In this document: positions 1 to 10,332 of the stretch, piece after piece
Position numbering within the stretch: position 1 is the first letter of the stretch
Layout of the letters: each line of letters opens with the position of its first letter
Assembly: GCA_002388665.1 (NCBI GenBank)
Contig: DGMY01000042.1
Location: forward strand, 961-64,960
Direction: 5' to 3'
Length of the DNA stretch: 64,000 nucleotides
DNA from: Opitutia bacterium UBA4506
Lineage (GTDB): Bacteria > Verrucomicrobiota > Verrucomicrobiia > Opitutales > Puniceicoccaceae
Made by a program: the position numbers and the translations under genes
Notes under the pieces: model-generated
The model's database searches: none
The model's input: the letters and a program-made list of their open reading frames with translations, nothing else
What the model was told of the DNA's origin: nothing

Positions 1-1
1 A

Positions 2-220
2 GCCGAAGATGGCGCAGCCGAAGGCGCGGACGGCGCTGAGGGTGCTGAAGGCGGCGAATCGGGCTCTGAGGGATCAGACGGGGGCACTACTCCTCCAGCG
101 ACGAACCCAGCGACCTCACCGGTCAACCAGCCAGTGAACAACGCGGACCCAATCGGCGACCCAGAACCTGCTCAGGAAACCGACGGTGGAACCACTGACA
201 ACCCTGTCAGCCCCAGCTGA
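2..220 (+). CDS. C-terminal tail of an acidic low-complexity protein (5' end outside the window)
   Basis: An open frame enters from the left edge and stops with TGA at 218-220. The visible 72 residues start with a repetitive run rich in Ala, Glu, Gly and Asp, then a Pro/Thr/Asn-rich tail. No domain is visible, so no function can be given. This composition is typical of a disordered C-terminal extension of a larger protein. A strong rho-independent terminator follows 40 bp later, which supports a real gene end here. The frame is certain; the product is unknown. Confidence 0.6.
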   Translation, partial: AEDGAAEGADGAEGAEGGESGSEGSDGGTTPPATNPATSPVNQPVNNADPIGDPEPAQETDGGTTDNPVSPS

Positions 221-260
221 GCCGATTCTTCCAAATCATTTCGGGGGTGACCCCGGCGCG

Positions 261-286
261 AAAGCCCGCTACAAAGCGGGCTTTTT
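261..286 (+). terminator. Rho-independent terminator
   Basis: A perfect 10-bp stem (261-270 with 275-284) closes a 4-base loop and is followed by a T-run. It ends the acidic-tail gene. It lies only about 20 bp before the next start codon, so it could also act as an attenuator for that gene. Confidence 0.85.
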
Positions 287-307
287 CGTGCACTGATTTT
301 CGAACCG

Positions 308-1705
308 ATGATTTTACCTCTAGGCACCGCAGTCGTCCTTCTCGCTATCATTGCATTTGGTGGTCGAACCGAGGCGAGCCTGTCGCTGATCACAACCGTG
401 CTTTGGGGCGCTATCCTCGCGACATTGACCGCGCAGGCGGTGCGACTCTGGCAACGACACAAAGAACCGGCGAGCCACCCAGAACCCCCATCGGGAGTTC
501 TCTCCAAGCTGGCGCTCCTGACACTCTTCTCATGGGGAGCCTTTGTCCTCCTTCAATGGATTGGTTTCCACAACCCCTCCTACCGGCCGACCACACGCGA
601 ACTCACCGCACCGCTCTATGTACTGGACGCCAGTAGTTGGCTTCCCACTACCGCAAATGCTATTCGGGGAGAGCGATACCTCTGGCTCTGGTCAGGGGTG
701 CTTCTCTGGACTTTCCTTACTGCATCTCTCGTTCGGGACCGGCAGAAGATAGCAGGATCTCTCTTTCGACTCTTTTTTGGGTTCAGCGTCCTGGCCGCAA
801 TCGGGACGTTTGTCCGCCTCTCCGGGTCCGACCGGATCCTCTGGATTTTCGAGAGCCACACCTCCTATTTCTTCGCGACGATATTTTATAAAAACCACTG
901 GGGGTCACTGTCGGTGCTCATGACCGGACTCGGTATCGGGCTGACCTTTCGCCTCTGGCGCGAGGAGCGACACTCCGGACACATACCGGATCGGACGATC
1001 TCATTCGGGTGCCTGGTTTTTGTCATTGCGCTGACCATACCACTGGCCAATGCACGGGGAGCGAGCCTGGCCCTCCTCGGACTGGTCGCCGCCTTGGCCA
1101 TCGCCCTCGTTGCCCAGCAGAAGAAGAAGCAACTGGGGTGGAAATCCATCACCCTCACCCTCACCGGCCTCCTCGCCGGCCTATCAGCGCTGGCCTACCT
1201 CAACCAGAATGCCATCGAAACGGGTATTGAGCGCACCGAACGGCAGCTCAACGAGTATACGGAAGAGGGACAAAAATATCCCGAACTGCGGGGATACCTC
1301 TGGGAGGATGCCCTCGGTGCCTTTGCAGACCGTCCGTGGACCGGATGGGGAATGGGCTCGTACGTGCACATCCAATCCGTCTACGCCGGTGAAAAGCTCC
1401 GGTCGCTCGGAAACGGAGAGCAACCTCCGATGGTCGAGTTCGCCCACAACGACTGGATCCAGTTTCTGGTCGAGTTCGGCCTAATCGGGACCGCACTGCT
1501 CATTCTCCCACCCATTCTCGCCGTAATCGCTGCCTTTCGCACAGGCACTCCCGGCCGGCTCGCCCGTTGGATGGGCTTGGGTCTGCTCGCCCTCCTGTTT
1601 ACTGCCTTCCTTGATTTCCCTTTTGGCAATCCCGCCATTGTTCTTGCGGCTGGGTGGATTGGTGCACTGGCGTTTGGAGATGCTGTGGGGGTGCGACGGA
1701 GGTAG
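308..1705 (+). CDS. O-antigen ligase / polymerase family membrane protein
   Basis: A polytopic inner-membrane protein of 465 residues with about ten hydrophobic segments. Two signatures of the Wzy_C/WaaL superfamily are visible: an Asn-Ala-Arg-Gly motif near residue 248 at the start of a membrane helix, and a large periplasmic loop (residues about 300-380) ending in HNDWIQFLVEFG at 380. In known members the Arg and His of these positions bind undecaprenyl-linked sugar donors, and the proteins ligate or polymerise polysaccharides or glycosylate proteins. No glycosyltransferases or wzx/wzz genes lie beside it here, so the substrate cannot be told. The ATG is about 20 bp behind a terminator hairpin and no clear ribosome binding site is seen; the first helix begins at once, which supports this start. 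Confidence 0.8.
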   Translation: MILPLGTAVVLLAIIAFGGRTEASLSLITTVLWGAILATLTAQAVRLWQRHKEPASHPEPPSGVLSKLALLTLFSWGAFVLLQWIGFHNPSYRPTTRELTAPLYVLDASSWLPTTANAIRGERYLWLWSGVLLWTFLTASLVRDRQKIAGSLFRLFFGFSVLAAIGTFVRLSGSDRILWIFESHTSYFFATIFYKNHWGSLSVLMTGLGIGLTFRLWREERHSGHIPDRTISFGCLVFVIALTIPLANARGASLALLGLVAALAIALVAQQKKKQLGWKSITLTLTGLLAGLSALAYLNQNAIETGIERTERQLNEYTEEGQKYPELRGYLWEDALGAFADRPWTGWGMGSYVHIQSVYAGEKLRSLGNGEQPPMVEFAHNDWIQFLVEFGLIGTALLILPPILAVIAAFRTGTPGRLARWMGLGLLALLFTAFLDFPFGNPAIVLAAGWIGALAFGDAVGVRRR

Positions 1706-1713
1706 GGGGTGCT

Positions 1714-1875
1714 GCTGAGAGGCAGGACTACAGAGGCGGGACGCCCCTGCTCCTTTGTTTTGCTGAGGGGCAGGGGTGCAGAGGCGGGACGCCTCTGATC
1801 CTTTATGATCTTGGATTGGTTTTGGGCTCGTTGAATGGGATGTGTTCGTAGAGTTTCCACTCTTCCCAGGCCGCG
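1714..1875. repeat. Left copy of a long direct repeat flanking the giant gene
   Basis: About 162 bp that recur in the same orientation at 10333-10509, with few substitutions and one indel of about 15 bp. Inside are two copies of a short hairpin element, at 1730-1753 and 1778-1801. The second has a perfect stem, CAGAGGCG / CGCCTCTG around GGA. Similarity stops abruptly at 1875, and the flanks beyond it are unrelated. Confidence 0.85.
1827..1875 (-). pseudogene. Remnant of the 3' end of a LuxR-like regulator gene
   Basis: Read on the minus strand, this stretch encodes AWEEWKLYEHIP, which matches the C-terminus of the intact gene at 10461-11249. The stop codon TAG of the intact gene reads GAG here, and an Ile codon has changed to Phe. 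Upstream coding sequence is missing: similarity ends at 1875. It is therefore a gene tail carried inside the direct repeat, not a functional gene. Confidence 0.75.
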
Positions 1876-2167
1876 CCATGTCGTCAATTTCCACGAAAGT
1901 AGGGTACAATGCGCCACTGGCTAGGTGCCTGCAAGACGGAGGGACACCTCCCTCCAATCATCCCGCATACTCACTTTCAAACTTTCCGACCTTCGAGCTA
2001 CGGCGTGACATGCCTTCTCACTTTCGACTCGCGACTCGTCCTCTCCTCCCCTGCACCAATGCCTATTCATAGTTCCTTTACTCTTTTCGGTCTGCTTTTT
2101 ATTGTTTCACAACTTTTTCCCAATTCCCGCATCGCTGGTCCCTGGACCCCCCGAACCGACTCGTCCT
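1876..2167 (+). other. Non-coding leader region before the giant gene
   Basis: No convincing gene is seen. It holds a hairpin with a GGAGGG/CCCTCC stem at 1938-1955, similar in design to the GAGGCG hairpins to its left, then a pyrimidine-rich stretch. The promoter of the giant gene must lie here or further left; no clear -35/-10 pair could be assigned. Confidence 0.5.
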
Positions 2168-5100
2168 ATGAAATTTTCACTCAAAATCTCAACAGTGGTT
2201 CTTGCGCTGTTCGCCTCAATTCTCCCAAGTGCGAACGGGGGCGAGATTTTCTTCGATACCTTCGACGACAACACGATCGATCCATCCAAGTGGACGACCT
2301 CTGGAACGGAGGTCGTCGAGTCCGAGCAGTTTCTGAAAGTTCTGCAAAACGAGACCGATGCTGGCGGAAACATCGAGAGCCTACCGATCCCGATCAATCC
2401 GACCGGGAAAATTACGATGAGCCGGGATGCACGCCTGCACTACTCCAACGAGTACTTCATGGGTGCCACAGATTTACTGTTTGGCGACCTTCCTCTCGCG
2501 AGCATTAGCTATGGTCACATTGCTTACGACGATCAAGCGCATCAATCTGTGTACGGAATTTACATTTCACGCAACAATGCTTGGCCTCACAGCAGTGAAT
2601 TCGACCCCGCCGATATCTCAGAAAAGATCGACCCCATCTGGGACACTTGGTTCACCGAAACGATCGTTTATGATCCGCAGAGTGGGGATCTTGAATACTG
2701 GATAGACGACGAGCTCAAAACTACTTTCAATATAGGAGCGATGCCCGCCATTGAAAATCCCGAACTGACCATCCGATTTGATTCGTGGGGGTGGTGGACC
2801 GGGCACTCTCACCACATGGACAACCTCTCGATTACGCAGGAGGAGGCGGAGAGGGTTCCCGTACTATATCTGTCGGCAAAAGAAATTTATACACCCCTCG
2901 AAGAACACCCCTTTTACAGTGTCCCTCCAGGTTTGTTCGCAATCAATCCTGAAACGGCACTTGCTTTAAAAGCAAACGACTTTGGCGAACTGGGGGAGTT
3001 GGAAAGGTTGGCGAAATCTCACGAAATAGAGAAGCTTTGGGCTATCGGTTCGAATGGCTTTGGCTCTATCTCAACCGAAGATGGCACCGAGGAACGCACT
3101 GGTGATCTCGATGCCGACGGTCTGGCCTATCACGCGCCAACCAATACACTCTATGGGACAAAGAATGGCGATCTCTTCGAAATTGATCCGACCGATGGGT
3201 CGATCCTGGAGTATGTGTACCGGCAGGATGACGATGATAACCCGCCATTCTCCAGAAACTCTGCCGGGCTTGCCTCCGACGGGGAGAATACACTCTACAC
3301 AATAGCGGACCACCACCTTTTCGCCTTCAATATTAAATCACGGCAATGGAACAAGCTATTTCGAGTTGGCCGGGATTTTACCTATGGAGCAAGTTTGGCA
3401 TTCGATGAAAGGGGCGGAGATATATTCTTGAAGCGAACCGGCGATCCAATGCTTCTTAAAATTGACATCGCCAACCAAAAGGTTTCTCCCATTGGAACCA
3501 CGGGGATCATGTTCTCCGGAGGTTTAGCTTTCGCTATGGCTGATTCATTCCCGGTCATTGATGAGGGTGCCATTCAAATTCCCCCGCCCGGGAATGTGTT
3601 TTCGGGCAGCTCGGAAGTGAGCACTTTCGCACTGGGCGATATTTTCGGAATCAGTACGAATTTGTCGGAATCAAGCACTCTATACCTAGGTTCATCCCAC
3701 GATGATGATTTCGGCGGTATATCCGGATCAGTTTTCGTTTATACGGACACCGAGATGGATGCTCCCGTAAAACTTTATGCATCGGATGCGGCACCCGAAG
3801 GATTCTTCGGAAAGTCTTTAGGCTCGTTCGGTGACAATCTTTTAGTTGGAGGTGGAAATGGCGGAGGGTCCTACTACTCGGACCTAAATATCAGAGGTTC
3901 GGGCTCTGCTTATTTTTTCCGCGACATTTCTAGTTTATCGAATGGATCGACTGAAAATTTAAGGATGATGCCCGCAAAGGTCTCATCTGCTGAAACAGGA
4001 ACTCAATTCGGTACTTACCTAGATTTAGGTGACGATATCGCTGTTGTTTCTGACTACCTTGAACCGCACCCTGATCATGATAGTGCTGGAATCGCTTACG
4101 TTTTTCGCAATTTCGAGGACTCATCAGGAATAATTCACGAAATCGCAAAATTAATACCAAGTGAGCCTTTCGAAGGAACCTTCGGAAAGTCTGTTTCACT
4201 TTCCGCCAACTCAGCGATCATTGGCGCAGACACAGGTGCCTATCTTTACCGGTCGTTAGATACCGCCACCGACATCCAGACCGAGAATGCCTTGTTGAGG
4301 CTATCTGACACTGACAGTAGTGGGTATATAGGGTATAATATCTCCCTAAAAGACGATATCGCCTTGGTAAGCCGGAGCGAAGACGAGACAAAGAATTTCC
4401 CTTCCGTTTACGTTTTTCAAAATGTCGATCAAGCCGAGGGATCTGTAGTCGAATCCGCCAAGCTCATGCCCTCAATTCATGACGTTAGTTTCGGGTCTTT
4501 CTCCCCATATGCGAACGTTGGAAACAAGTTCGTATCACAGGACCAAAATCGAGCGGCGGTTGGATATGCTAATTTTGGTATTTATGAACAAAACATCGGG
4601 GGTTCTGTCTTTCTCTTTTCGAATTTGGATTCTGCATCGGGTGAAACTTTTGAAGACGTCTGGATTTTTCCCACACCGGGAAATTCGCATGACTTGCACG
4701 ACTTTGGCTCGTCAGTCTCTTTAGTGGATGATTGGATTTCGATGACTGCAGGGTCTCCCATTACGGGAGACTCGACTTTTGTTCTGCGGGTCTCAGCCGT
4801 CACTACTTTTGATGAAGGCGACACCTCCCTACAACTCGACCCGCTCGGTTTTGAATCAAGGATCGACTGGGTCATCGGTGAAACAAGCGATGAAAACGAA
4901 ATCACGATCGGCGTGGAATCCTCCGCCACCGTCGTCCAACCTGACAAAGCGATCTTCATCGGTAAGAACGCGGGCAGCGACGACAACCGGTTACTCATCG
5001 GAGGCGACCTGACCGCGACGACCGTCGTCATCGGCTCACCGGACGGAAACTCCGGAAACACTCTGGAGATTCTCCCCTACGCCGATGTAGAAATCGGCGA

Positions 5101-8100
5101 AATCCGCATCGCGCCGGGGAATCAGTTGGTCGTCGAAGGGAACTATGCCGATGCAACCGAACTTCTGGCGCATCTGGACAATCCCACTCTTTCGCTCTGG
5201 AACGGGTCCTCCTGGACTCCGATCGAGGCAGGAAGCCTTGAGGAGCAGCTGACCTTCAGCGAAGGCGGCGTCCGTTTCACTCCCGGAGAATCCTCGGGAG
5301 AACAAATCGTCCACATTCCCGACCCGGTTCTCGAGGCTGCGATCCGGGCTGAACTGAACATCCCGGATGGGCCGATTTCAGCAGTCGATATGGCGCAACT
5401 GGAGGTTCTCTCGGTGATCCGAATCGAGACCGTTGGATCGTTGGTCGGTCTCGAGCACGCGGTGAATCTGAAACACCTCGCCATTGGGGAGAATAACACG
5501 ATCTCGGACCTCACGCCACTGTCAGGCCTTTCTGCGTTGGAGGAGTTCGTGCTAGCAAATGGCAGTCATTTGACGGATCTCTCTCCTTTGGTCGGGTCGG
5601 TGAACCTTTCCAGTCTCACGGTCGATGGGGCTGAAAATTTGTCCGACATCAGTGTACTTTCCCAACTTTCCCAATTGGGCTGGATACGGCTCATCGGCAA
5701 TTCCATCTCGGACTTGTCCAGCCTCTCAGGACTGACTCAACTCACCTCTCTTCAGCTAGGGGCCAATCAAATCTCCGACCTAACCCCTCTACAGAATCTG
5801 ACGAATCTTGAGTTTCTTTGGTTGAACGATAATCAGGTTGCGGATCTTTCGCCCCTTCAGAACCTGGTAGACCTTCGCCGTCTGAATCTCTCGAACAATG
5901 AGATTTCTGATGCCGGGCCCCTGCAGAATCTTACCCAAGTGGAAACCCTGTGGCTGTCCTCGAATCCGCTCACCGATATTTCAGCGCTAGCTTCTCTGAC
6001 GAGTCTAGGCAGCCTTTACCTTGAGGACCTGACGCTCACCGATATTTCACCGATCGTGAGCCTTTCGAATCTGGAAGCTCTCTATCTCACGGGGAGCAGT
6101 ATCCCCGATCTCTCCCCGATTTCTGGGCTGACGGGCCTTTTCCAGCTCCACTTGAATGAAATGGGGATCACTGACTTGTCGTTCCTGCAAGGGCTCTCGG
6201 GAGTTCACGGACTTCACCTGAGATCCAACAACATAACGGACCTCTCTCCGCTAACCGGAATGCAATCGCTCGTTTTGGTCAGGCTCGATGACAATCAAAT
6301 CGAAGATATCTCGGCGCTTCTGGACGCCCCGAATCTCGACATCATCCATCTGTCGTCGAACAAGCTGTATTTGGCTCCGGGTTCGCCCGATCAGATCGTG
6401 GTCGACCTTCTGCGGGAGGGCGGGGCATTTGTCGAAGTGGAGAATCAGAGCCCGGATGGGCCTGATTATAGCGAAAGTGGGGCTTTTTCGATTCAAGCAA
6501 TTTCTCCATCGAGTGGCTTCTCCGGAACAACGGTCTCCTTTTCCGGAACTGGCTTGGACGCTCTGGAATCCGTTCTGTTCCATTCCTTCCCTACCGGAAT
6601 CCGGGCTTCGTCCGATTTCACCCCTATTAGTGAGACGACCGCCGAGACTTCGGTTCCCGCCGAACCTTCTTTTGACGAAGGGGCCGAGTGGGCTGTTGCT
6701 GCCTTCAGTGACAATGAAGCCTTTGTCTCGCTTGAAATGTCCGAAGCGGCTCTGGCGGTCGGAGGAATAACGACGGTGTCGTCAACCGTCTTCCACGGAG
6801 GAGGAGGCCGTTCCTACGTAGTCGATGACGGTGGCTTTATGACCGGTGGATTTGGTAGCTCTGTCGTATTTGTTAGGTCAGGGGGGTCCTATCACAATCT
6901 TGGCGGAGGAAGTAACTTGATCTTCGTGAAGAACGGAGGTGCCTACACCAGTGATGGTGGCCAAGAGAACACGGTTTTCTACGAGGGGGGTGCAAGCATA
7001 CAGGCGGGGTTGGAGGGAACGGAACTGCGGGCGATTAGTCTTCTGATGGCTCCCACGGAATCAACTGAAGACGGTATTGCTGGCGTTCTCATTCCGTCGG
7101 ACGGCTCACCGCTCTCCTCGGATTCCGGTGGATTCGGCGATGGCCCCGATGAGTTCGGGTGGTCTGTCGGCGTTTCGGGAACGCATTTTCTTGTCGGTTC
7201 ACCAAAGAATGACGACCTGGGACTGGACAACGGAGCAGCCTATTTCTACCGACATCCTGACACCGCGGGCGGACCAGCGACGGAGGACTTTCAGATCGCC
7301 GCTCCTGCTCCGGTCGAATTCAGCAATTGGTTTGGGTATTCGGTCGAATTGAATGGATCGATTGCCGTAATCGGAACTCCCAATCATCACGATTTCCCGA
7401 CGGGGCCGGACCAACCGGACGGAACCTTCCATGGAGCGGCTTTCGTTTACAATGGCCTCGAAAGTGCGTCGGCGGATCCGGGTTCTTCGGCCAAGCTGAT
7501 CCGGTCCCACGACAGCCGTTCCATCGGCTTCTCAGAGACAATTTCCCTTTTTGAGACATCCGCGCTCATCGCGGATCCCTTTGAAGACGGCGATACCGGC
7601 GCGGCTTATCTTTACCGGAACCTCGGCACTCGGGCGGGGATTGGTATCGAGGATGCCCGGCTGACCGGGTCCGATTCCGAAGCTTCGGATCAGTTCGGCT
7701 TCGCGCTCGATCTCGGCGATGGGTTTGCGGTCGTGGGTGCTCCCTATGAGGATGAACGGAAGGAAGATGCCGGAGCAGTCTATTTCTTCTACGATCTGGA
7801 TCAGGCTGCGGGAGAGGTTTCCGAGACCATCAAGTTGCCGGAACTGACCGGCCAGGTCGGGGCACTTTTCGGCTACTCGGTCTCTGTCAATGGTTCGGAA
7901 GCCTTGATCGGTGCGCCGAACTTCGGTCGCTACGTGGAAGGAACTGGCGCGGAGGGACGTGCATGGTTGTTCCGAGAGGTTGACGAGTCGAACGCGTCCG
8001 GCTTCCCGTTCATCGAACTGAGGGCGCATGATCGGAAGAATTTCGACGGATTCGGAGACCGGGTCGCGCTTTCCGGAGGAAACGCGCTCGTTCGCGGTAA

Positions 8101-10303
8101 ATCGGAAGAAGAATTTTCCGCTTATCCCCCAGGACCCGCTTTACCTTATCCGGAGGCGCAAGTCATTTACGCCTACCTTGGACTTTCTGAAGTGACGGTT
8201 TCGACGAACGAGGCCCTGCAACTTTTCCCGAGTGCCGTGAACGATAGCGGAAACACGGCATTCGCCCACGATCTGGATCTCGACGGGGACACTTTTGTGA
8301 TCAGCGACTTCCTAGCTGGTGAGAGTGGACGAGTTTACACCGGGCAACTTTCAACCTATAGCACGTTGGACGAGGGTGGGACGTCCCGCATTCTCGATGG
8401 TCTGAGCTTTCGCTCTTTGATCGACTGGACGATCGGTGAGACGACTTCCGCGAATGAGATTTTACTTCCCTCGGGAAATTCGGCAACGATTGCCCCTTCA
8501 AAGAAGATATTTATCGGGAAGGAGGCTGACTCCAACGACAACCGCCTGATCATCGGCGGCGAGTTAACCGCCGGAACCGTGGTCATCGGCTCGCCCGACA
8601 GCAACACGGGGAATGTTCTGGAAATCCTTTCCACGGCCGATGCTTCCATCGGCACGATCCGGGTCTATCCCGGCAACGGCTTGGTCCTGGAAGGAGAATT
8701 TTCCACCCTGGAGGAAGTGCTTGCAGCCTTGGGATCCCCTCTCATCGAATACTGGGGCGGATCGGCTTGGGTGGAATTGGATCCGACCAGTGACGAGAAT
8801 CCCATCGAGATTGTAGACGGCCAAACCACCGTTACCGTTCCGAATCAGGGCGGAGGCGACAGTGGAGGCTCCGGCGGGGGTGATACGGGCGGTGGAGATT
8901 CCGGAAGCGGGGGCGACGATCCCGGCACGACCCAGGCGGACTTCTCCATCCAGTCGATGACCCTCGACCCACAACCGACTACCACCGGGCAGGATTTCGC
9001 GGCGACCGTGGTCGTCAAGAACGAAGGCGACCTCTCCGCCGATGCCGGTCTCCTGCGCGTCTGGGCAGCCAGAACGAGCATTCCGTCCTTTGGCGAAACA
9101 GTCTCCAGCATCGCCCTACAAGTCGGAGTGCTGGAACCGGGCGCAACGAAAACGGTCTCCCTCCCCTCCGGGCTCTCGACGCCGACCGATCCGGGGACCT
9201 ATCACGCCCGAGTTCTCATCGACGCCGATGGAACCACGGAAGAGTACAGCACTGGGAATAATTTCGGTTCGGCGACCTATACGATCTTTGCCAACAACGA
9301 TGGTGGGGGCTCGGGGAATTCCGGTGGAGAAGAGGAGTACCCGGACTGGGCCAAAGCTGATTTCTCCATCCAATCCGTCACCATCGCCCCTCGGCCAGAA
9401 ACGACCGGACAGACTTTCACCGCCAGCGTCGTCATCAAGAACGAGGGGAGCCGACCCGCTGACGCCGGCTTCTTGCGTGTCTGGGCCACGAAAGCAAATG
9501 CGCCATCCATCGGGGAAGATGGAGCCGACTTCGAGGCAACCGTCGGAATCCTTGACGCCGGTGAATCCAAGACCATCTCCATCGACTCCGGCTTGGCCGC
9601 TCCCCCCGAGGAGGGCACCTATCATGTCCGCGCCCTCGTCGACGCAGACGGAACCACCGCAGAGTACAGCACCGGGAATAACTTCGGCTCCGCCACCTAC
9701 ACTGTCTTCAAGCCGATTCCGGATTGGATGAAAACCGATCTGGTCGTCAAATCTCTCCGTCTGTCGAACCAGCCCAAAAGTCTTCTCGAGAGTTTTGAAG
9801 CCACGGTCCAAATCATCAACGAAGGCCATCTCCCATCTCCTGCAGGCACCCAGCTCTCCTATTGGCAGTCGAGCCCGACCTACGAACTGTCCACCGATCG
9901 AGATGGACTGATCACCCTCCCGACAATCGCCCCCGGAGAGACCATCGAGCTCTCGCTAGAAAACCTCCAAGCGCCTAACCAGAGGGGCACGTTTCACACT
10001 AGGGTGTTTATCGATCCGGACAACGATATCGTAGAGTACAGCGAGGGAAATAACTATGGCGGGGCCACCTATACCATCTTCCCACCTCAGCTGAAAATTC
10101 AACGACTCGCCAACGGATTCATGAAGATCTCCTGGCCGAGCCAAGCTGGGAGGGAGTACACTGTCGAGCGCTCCACGACCGGCCCTGCAGGCGGGTTTTC
10201 GCCCGTATCTGAAGCGCTGCCTGCGAGCCCGCCGAAGAATTCCTTCACCGATGAGGATGTGCCGGATGGGTCTTTGGTGTTTTACCGGGTGGTTATTCGG
10301 TGA
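2168..10303 (+). CDS. Giant secreted multidomain protein (lectin-like, FG-GAP-like, LRR, TIG, CARDB)
   Basis: About 2,711 residues from the ATG at 2168. This start was preferred over one 66 bp upstream because it is followed at once by a signal peptide (residues 1-25). Domains in order, approximate: concanavalin-like fold 26-228; beta-propeller-like 230-470; FG-GAP-like repeats 470-878; module X1 878-1022; internalin-type leucine-rich repeats 1047-1418 (recurring ISDLSPL units); TIG/IPT 1440-1530; a Gly-rich repetitive stretch 1535-1635; a second FG-GAP-like block 1638-2061; module X2 2065-2211; a Gly/Ser/Asp linker; three CARDB domains 2257-2638; and a terminal FN3-like module. X1 and X2 are clearly homologous, so the FG-GAP-plus-X block was duplicated within the gene. 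Such domains usually mediate binding at the cell surface or outside the cell. No enzyme motif is visible; an adhesin or cell-surface role is inferred. Confidence 0.8.
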   Translation: MKFSLKISTVVLALFASILPSANGGEIFFDTFDDNTIDPSKWTTSGTEVVESEQFLKVLQNETDAGGNIESLPIPINPTGKITMSRDARLHYSNEYFMGATDLLFGDLPLASISYGHIAYDDQAHQSVYGIYISRNNAWPHSSEFDPADISEKIDPIWDTWFTETIVYDPQSGDLEYWIDDELKTTFNIGAMPAIENPELTIRFDSWGWWTGHSHHMDNLSITQEEAERVPVLYLSAKEIYTPLEEHPFYSVPPGLFAINPETALALKANDFGELGELERLAKSHEIEKLWAIGSNGFGSISTEDGTEERTGDLDADGLAYHAPTNTLYGTKNGDLFEIDPTDGSILEYVYRQDDDDNPPFSRNSAGLASDGENTLYTIADHHLFAFNIKSRQWNKLFRVGRDFTYGASLAFDERGGDIFLKRTGDPMLLKIDIANQKVSPIGTTGIMFSGGLAFAMADSFPVIDEGAIQIPPPGNVFSGSSEVSTFALGDIFGISTNLSESSTLYLGSSHDDDFGGISGSVFVYTDTEMDAPVKLYASDAAPEGFFGKSLGSFGDNLLVGGGNGGGSYYSDLNIRGSGSAYFFRDISSLSNGSTENLRMMPAKVSSAETGTQFGTYLDLGDDIAVVSDYLEPHPDHDSAGIAYVFRNFEDSSGIIHEIAKLIPSEPFEGTFGKSVSLSANSAIIGADTGAYLYRSLDTATDIQTENALLRLSDTDSSGYIGYNISLKDDIALVSRSEDETKNFPSVYVFQNVDQAEGSVVESAKLMPSIHDVSFGSFSPYANVGNKFVSQDQNRAAVGYANFGIYEQNIGGSVFLFSNLDSASGETFEDVWIFPTPGNSHDLHDFGSSVSLVDDWISMTAGSPITGDSTFVLRVSAVTTFDEGDTSLQLDPLGFESRIDWVIGETSDENEITIGVESSATVVQPDKAIFIGKNAGSDDNRLLIGGDLTATTVVIGSPDGNSGNTLEILPYADVEIGEIRIAPGNQLVVEGNYADATELLAHLDNPTLSLWNGSSWTPIEAGSLEEQLTFSEGGVRFTPGESSGEQIVHIPDPVLEAAIRAELNIPDGPISAVDMAQLEVLSVIRIETVGSLVGLEHAVNLKHLAIGENNTISDLTPLSGLSALEEFVLANGSHLTDLSPLVGSVNLSSLTVDGAENLSDISVLSQLSQLGWIRLIGNSISDLSSLSGLTQLTSLQLGANQISDLTPLQNLTNLEFLWLNDNQVADLSPLQNLVDLRRLNLSNNEISDAGPLQNLTQVETLWLSSNPLTDISALASLTSLGSLYLEDLTLTDISPIVSLSNLEALYLTGSSIPDLSPISGLTGLFQLHLNEMGITDLSFLQGLSGVHGLHLRSNNITDLSPLTGMQSLVLVRLDDNQIEDISALLDAPNLDIIHLSSNKLYLAPGSPDQIVVDLLREGGAFVEVENQSPDGPDYSESGAFSIQAISPSSGFSGTTVSFSGTGLDALESVLFHSFPTGIRASSDFTPISETTAETSVPAEPSFDEGAEWAVAAFSDNEAFVSLEMSEAALAVGGITTVSSTVFHGGGGRSYVVDDGGFMTGGFGSSVVFVRSGGSYHNLGGGSNLIFVKNGGAYTSDGGQENTVFYEGGASIQAGLEGTELRAISLLMAPTESTEDGIAGVLIPSDGSPLSSDSGGFGDGPDEFGWSVGVSGTHFLVGSPKNDDLGLDNGAAYFYRHPDTAGGPATEDFQIAAPAPVEFSNWFGYSVELNGSIAVIGTPNHHDFPTGPDQPDGTFHGAAFVYNGLESASADPGSSAKLIRSHDSRSIGFSETISLFETSALIADPFEDGDTGAAYLYRNLGTRAGIGIEDARLTGSDSEASDQFGFALDLGDGFAVVGAPYEDERKEDAGAVYFFYDLDQAAGEVSETIKLPELTGQVGALFGYSVSVNGSEALIGAPNFGRYVEGTGAEGRAWLFREVDESNASGFPFIELRAHDRKNFDGFGDRVALSGGNALVRGKSEEEFSAYPPGPALPYPEAQVIYAYLGLSEVTVSTNEALQLFPSAVNDSGNTAFAHDLDLDGDTFVISDFLAGESGRVYTGQLSTYSTLDEGGTSRILDGLSFRSLIDWTIGETTSANEILLPSGNSATIAPSKKIFIGKEADSNDNRLIIGGELTAGTVVIGSPDSNTGNVLEILSTADASIGTIRVYPGNGLVLEGEFSTLEEVLAALGSPLIEYWGGSAWVELDPTSDENPIEIVDGQTTVTVPNQGGGDSGGSGGGDTGGGDSGSGGDDPGTTQADFSIQSMTLDPQPTTTGQDFAATVVVKNEGDLSADAGLLRVWAARTSIPSFGETVSSIALQVGVLEPGATKTVSLPSGLSTPTDPGTYHARVLIDADGTTEEYSTGNNFGSATYTIFANNDGGGSGNSGGEEEYPDWAKADFSIQSVTIAPRPETTGQTFTASVVIKNEGSRPADAGFLRVWATKANAPSIGEDGADFEATVGILDAGESKTISIDSGLAAPPEEGTYHVRALVDADGTTAEYSTGNNFGSATYTVFKPIPDWMKTDLVVKSLRLSNQPKSLLESFEATVQIINEGHLPSPAGTQLSYWQSSPTYELSTDRDGLITLPTIAPGETIELSLENLQAPNQRGTFHTRVFIDPDNDIVEYSEGNNYGGATYTIFPPQLKIQRLANGFMKISWPSQAGREYTVERSTTGPAGGFSPVSEALPASPPKNSFTDEDVPDGSLVFYRVVIR

Positions 10304-10332
10304 GTTTTGTTTCTGGTGTGAGGCAGGGTTTT

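Noticed and set aside
1381..1957. Minus-strand reading frames over the O-antigen ligase gene end and repeats
   Set aside because: They overlap a well-supported plus-strand gene and repeat DNA, and encode low-complexity sequence derived from the hairpin elements.
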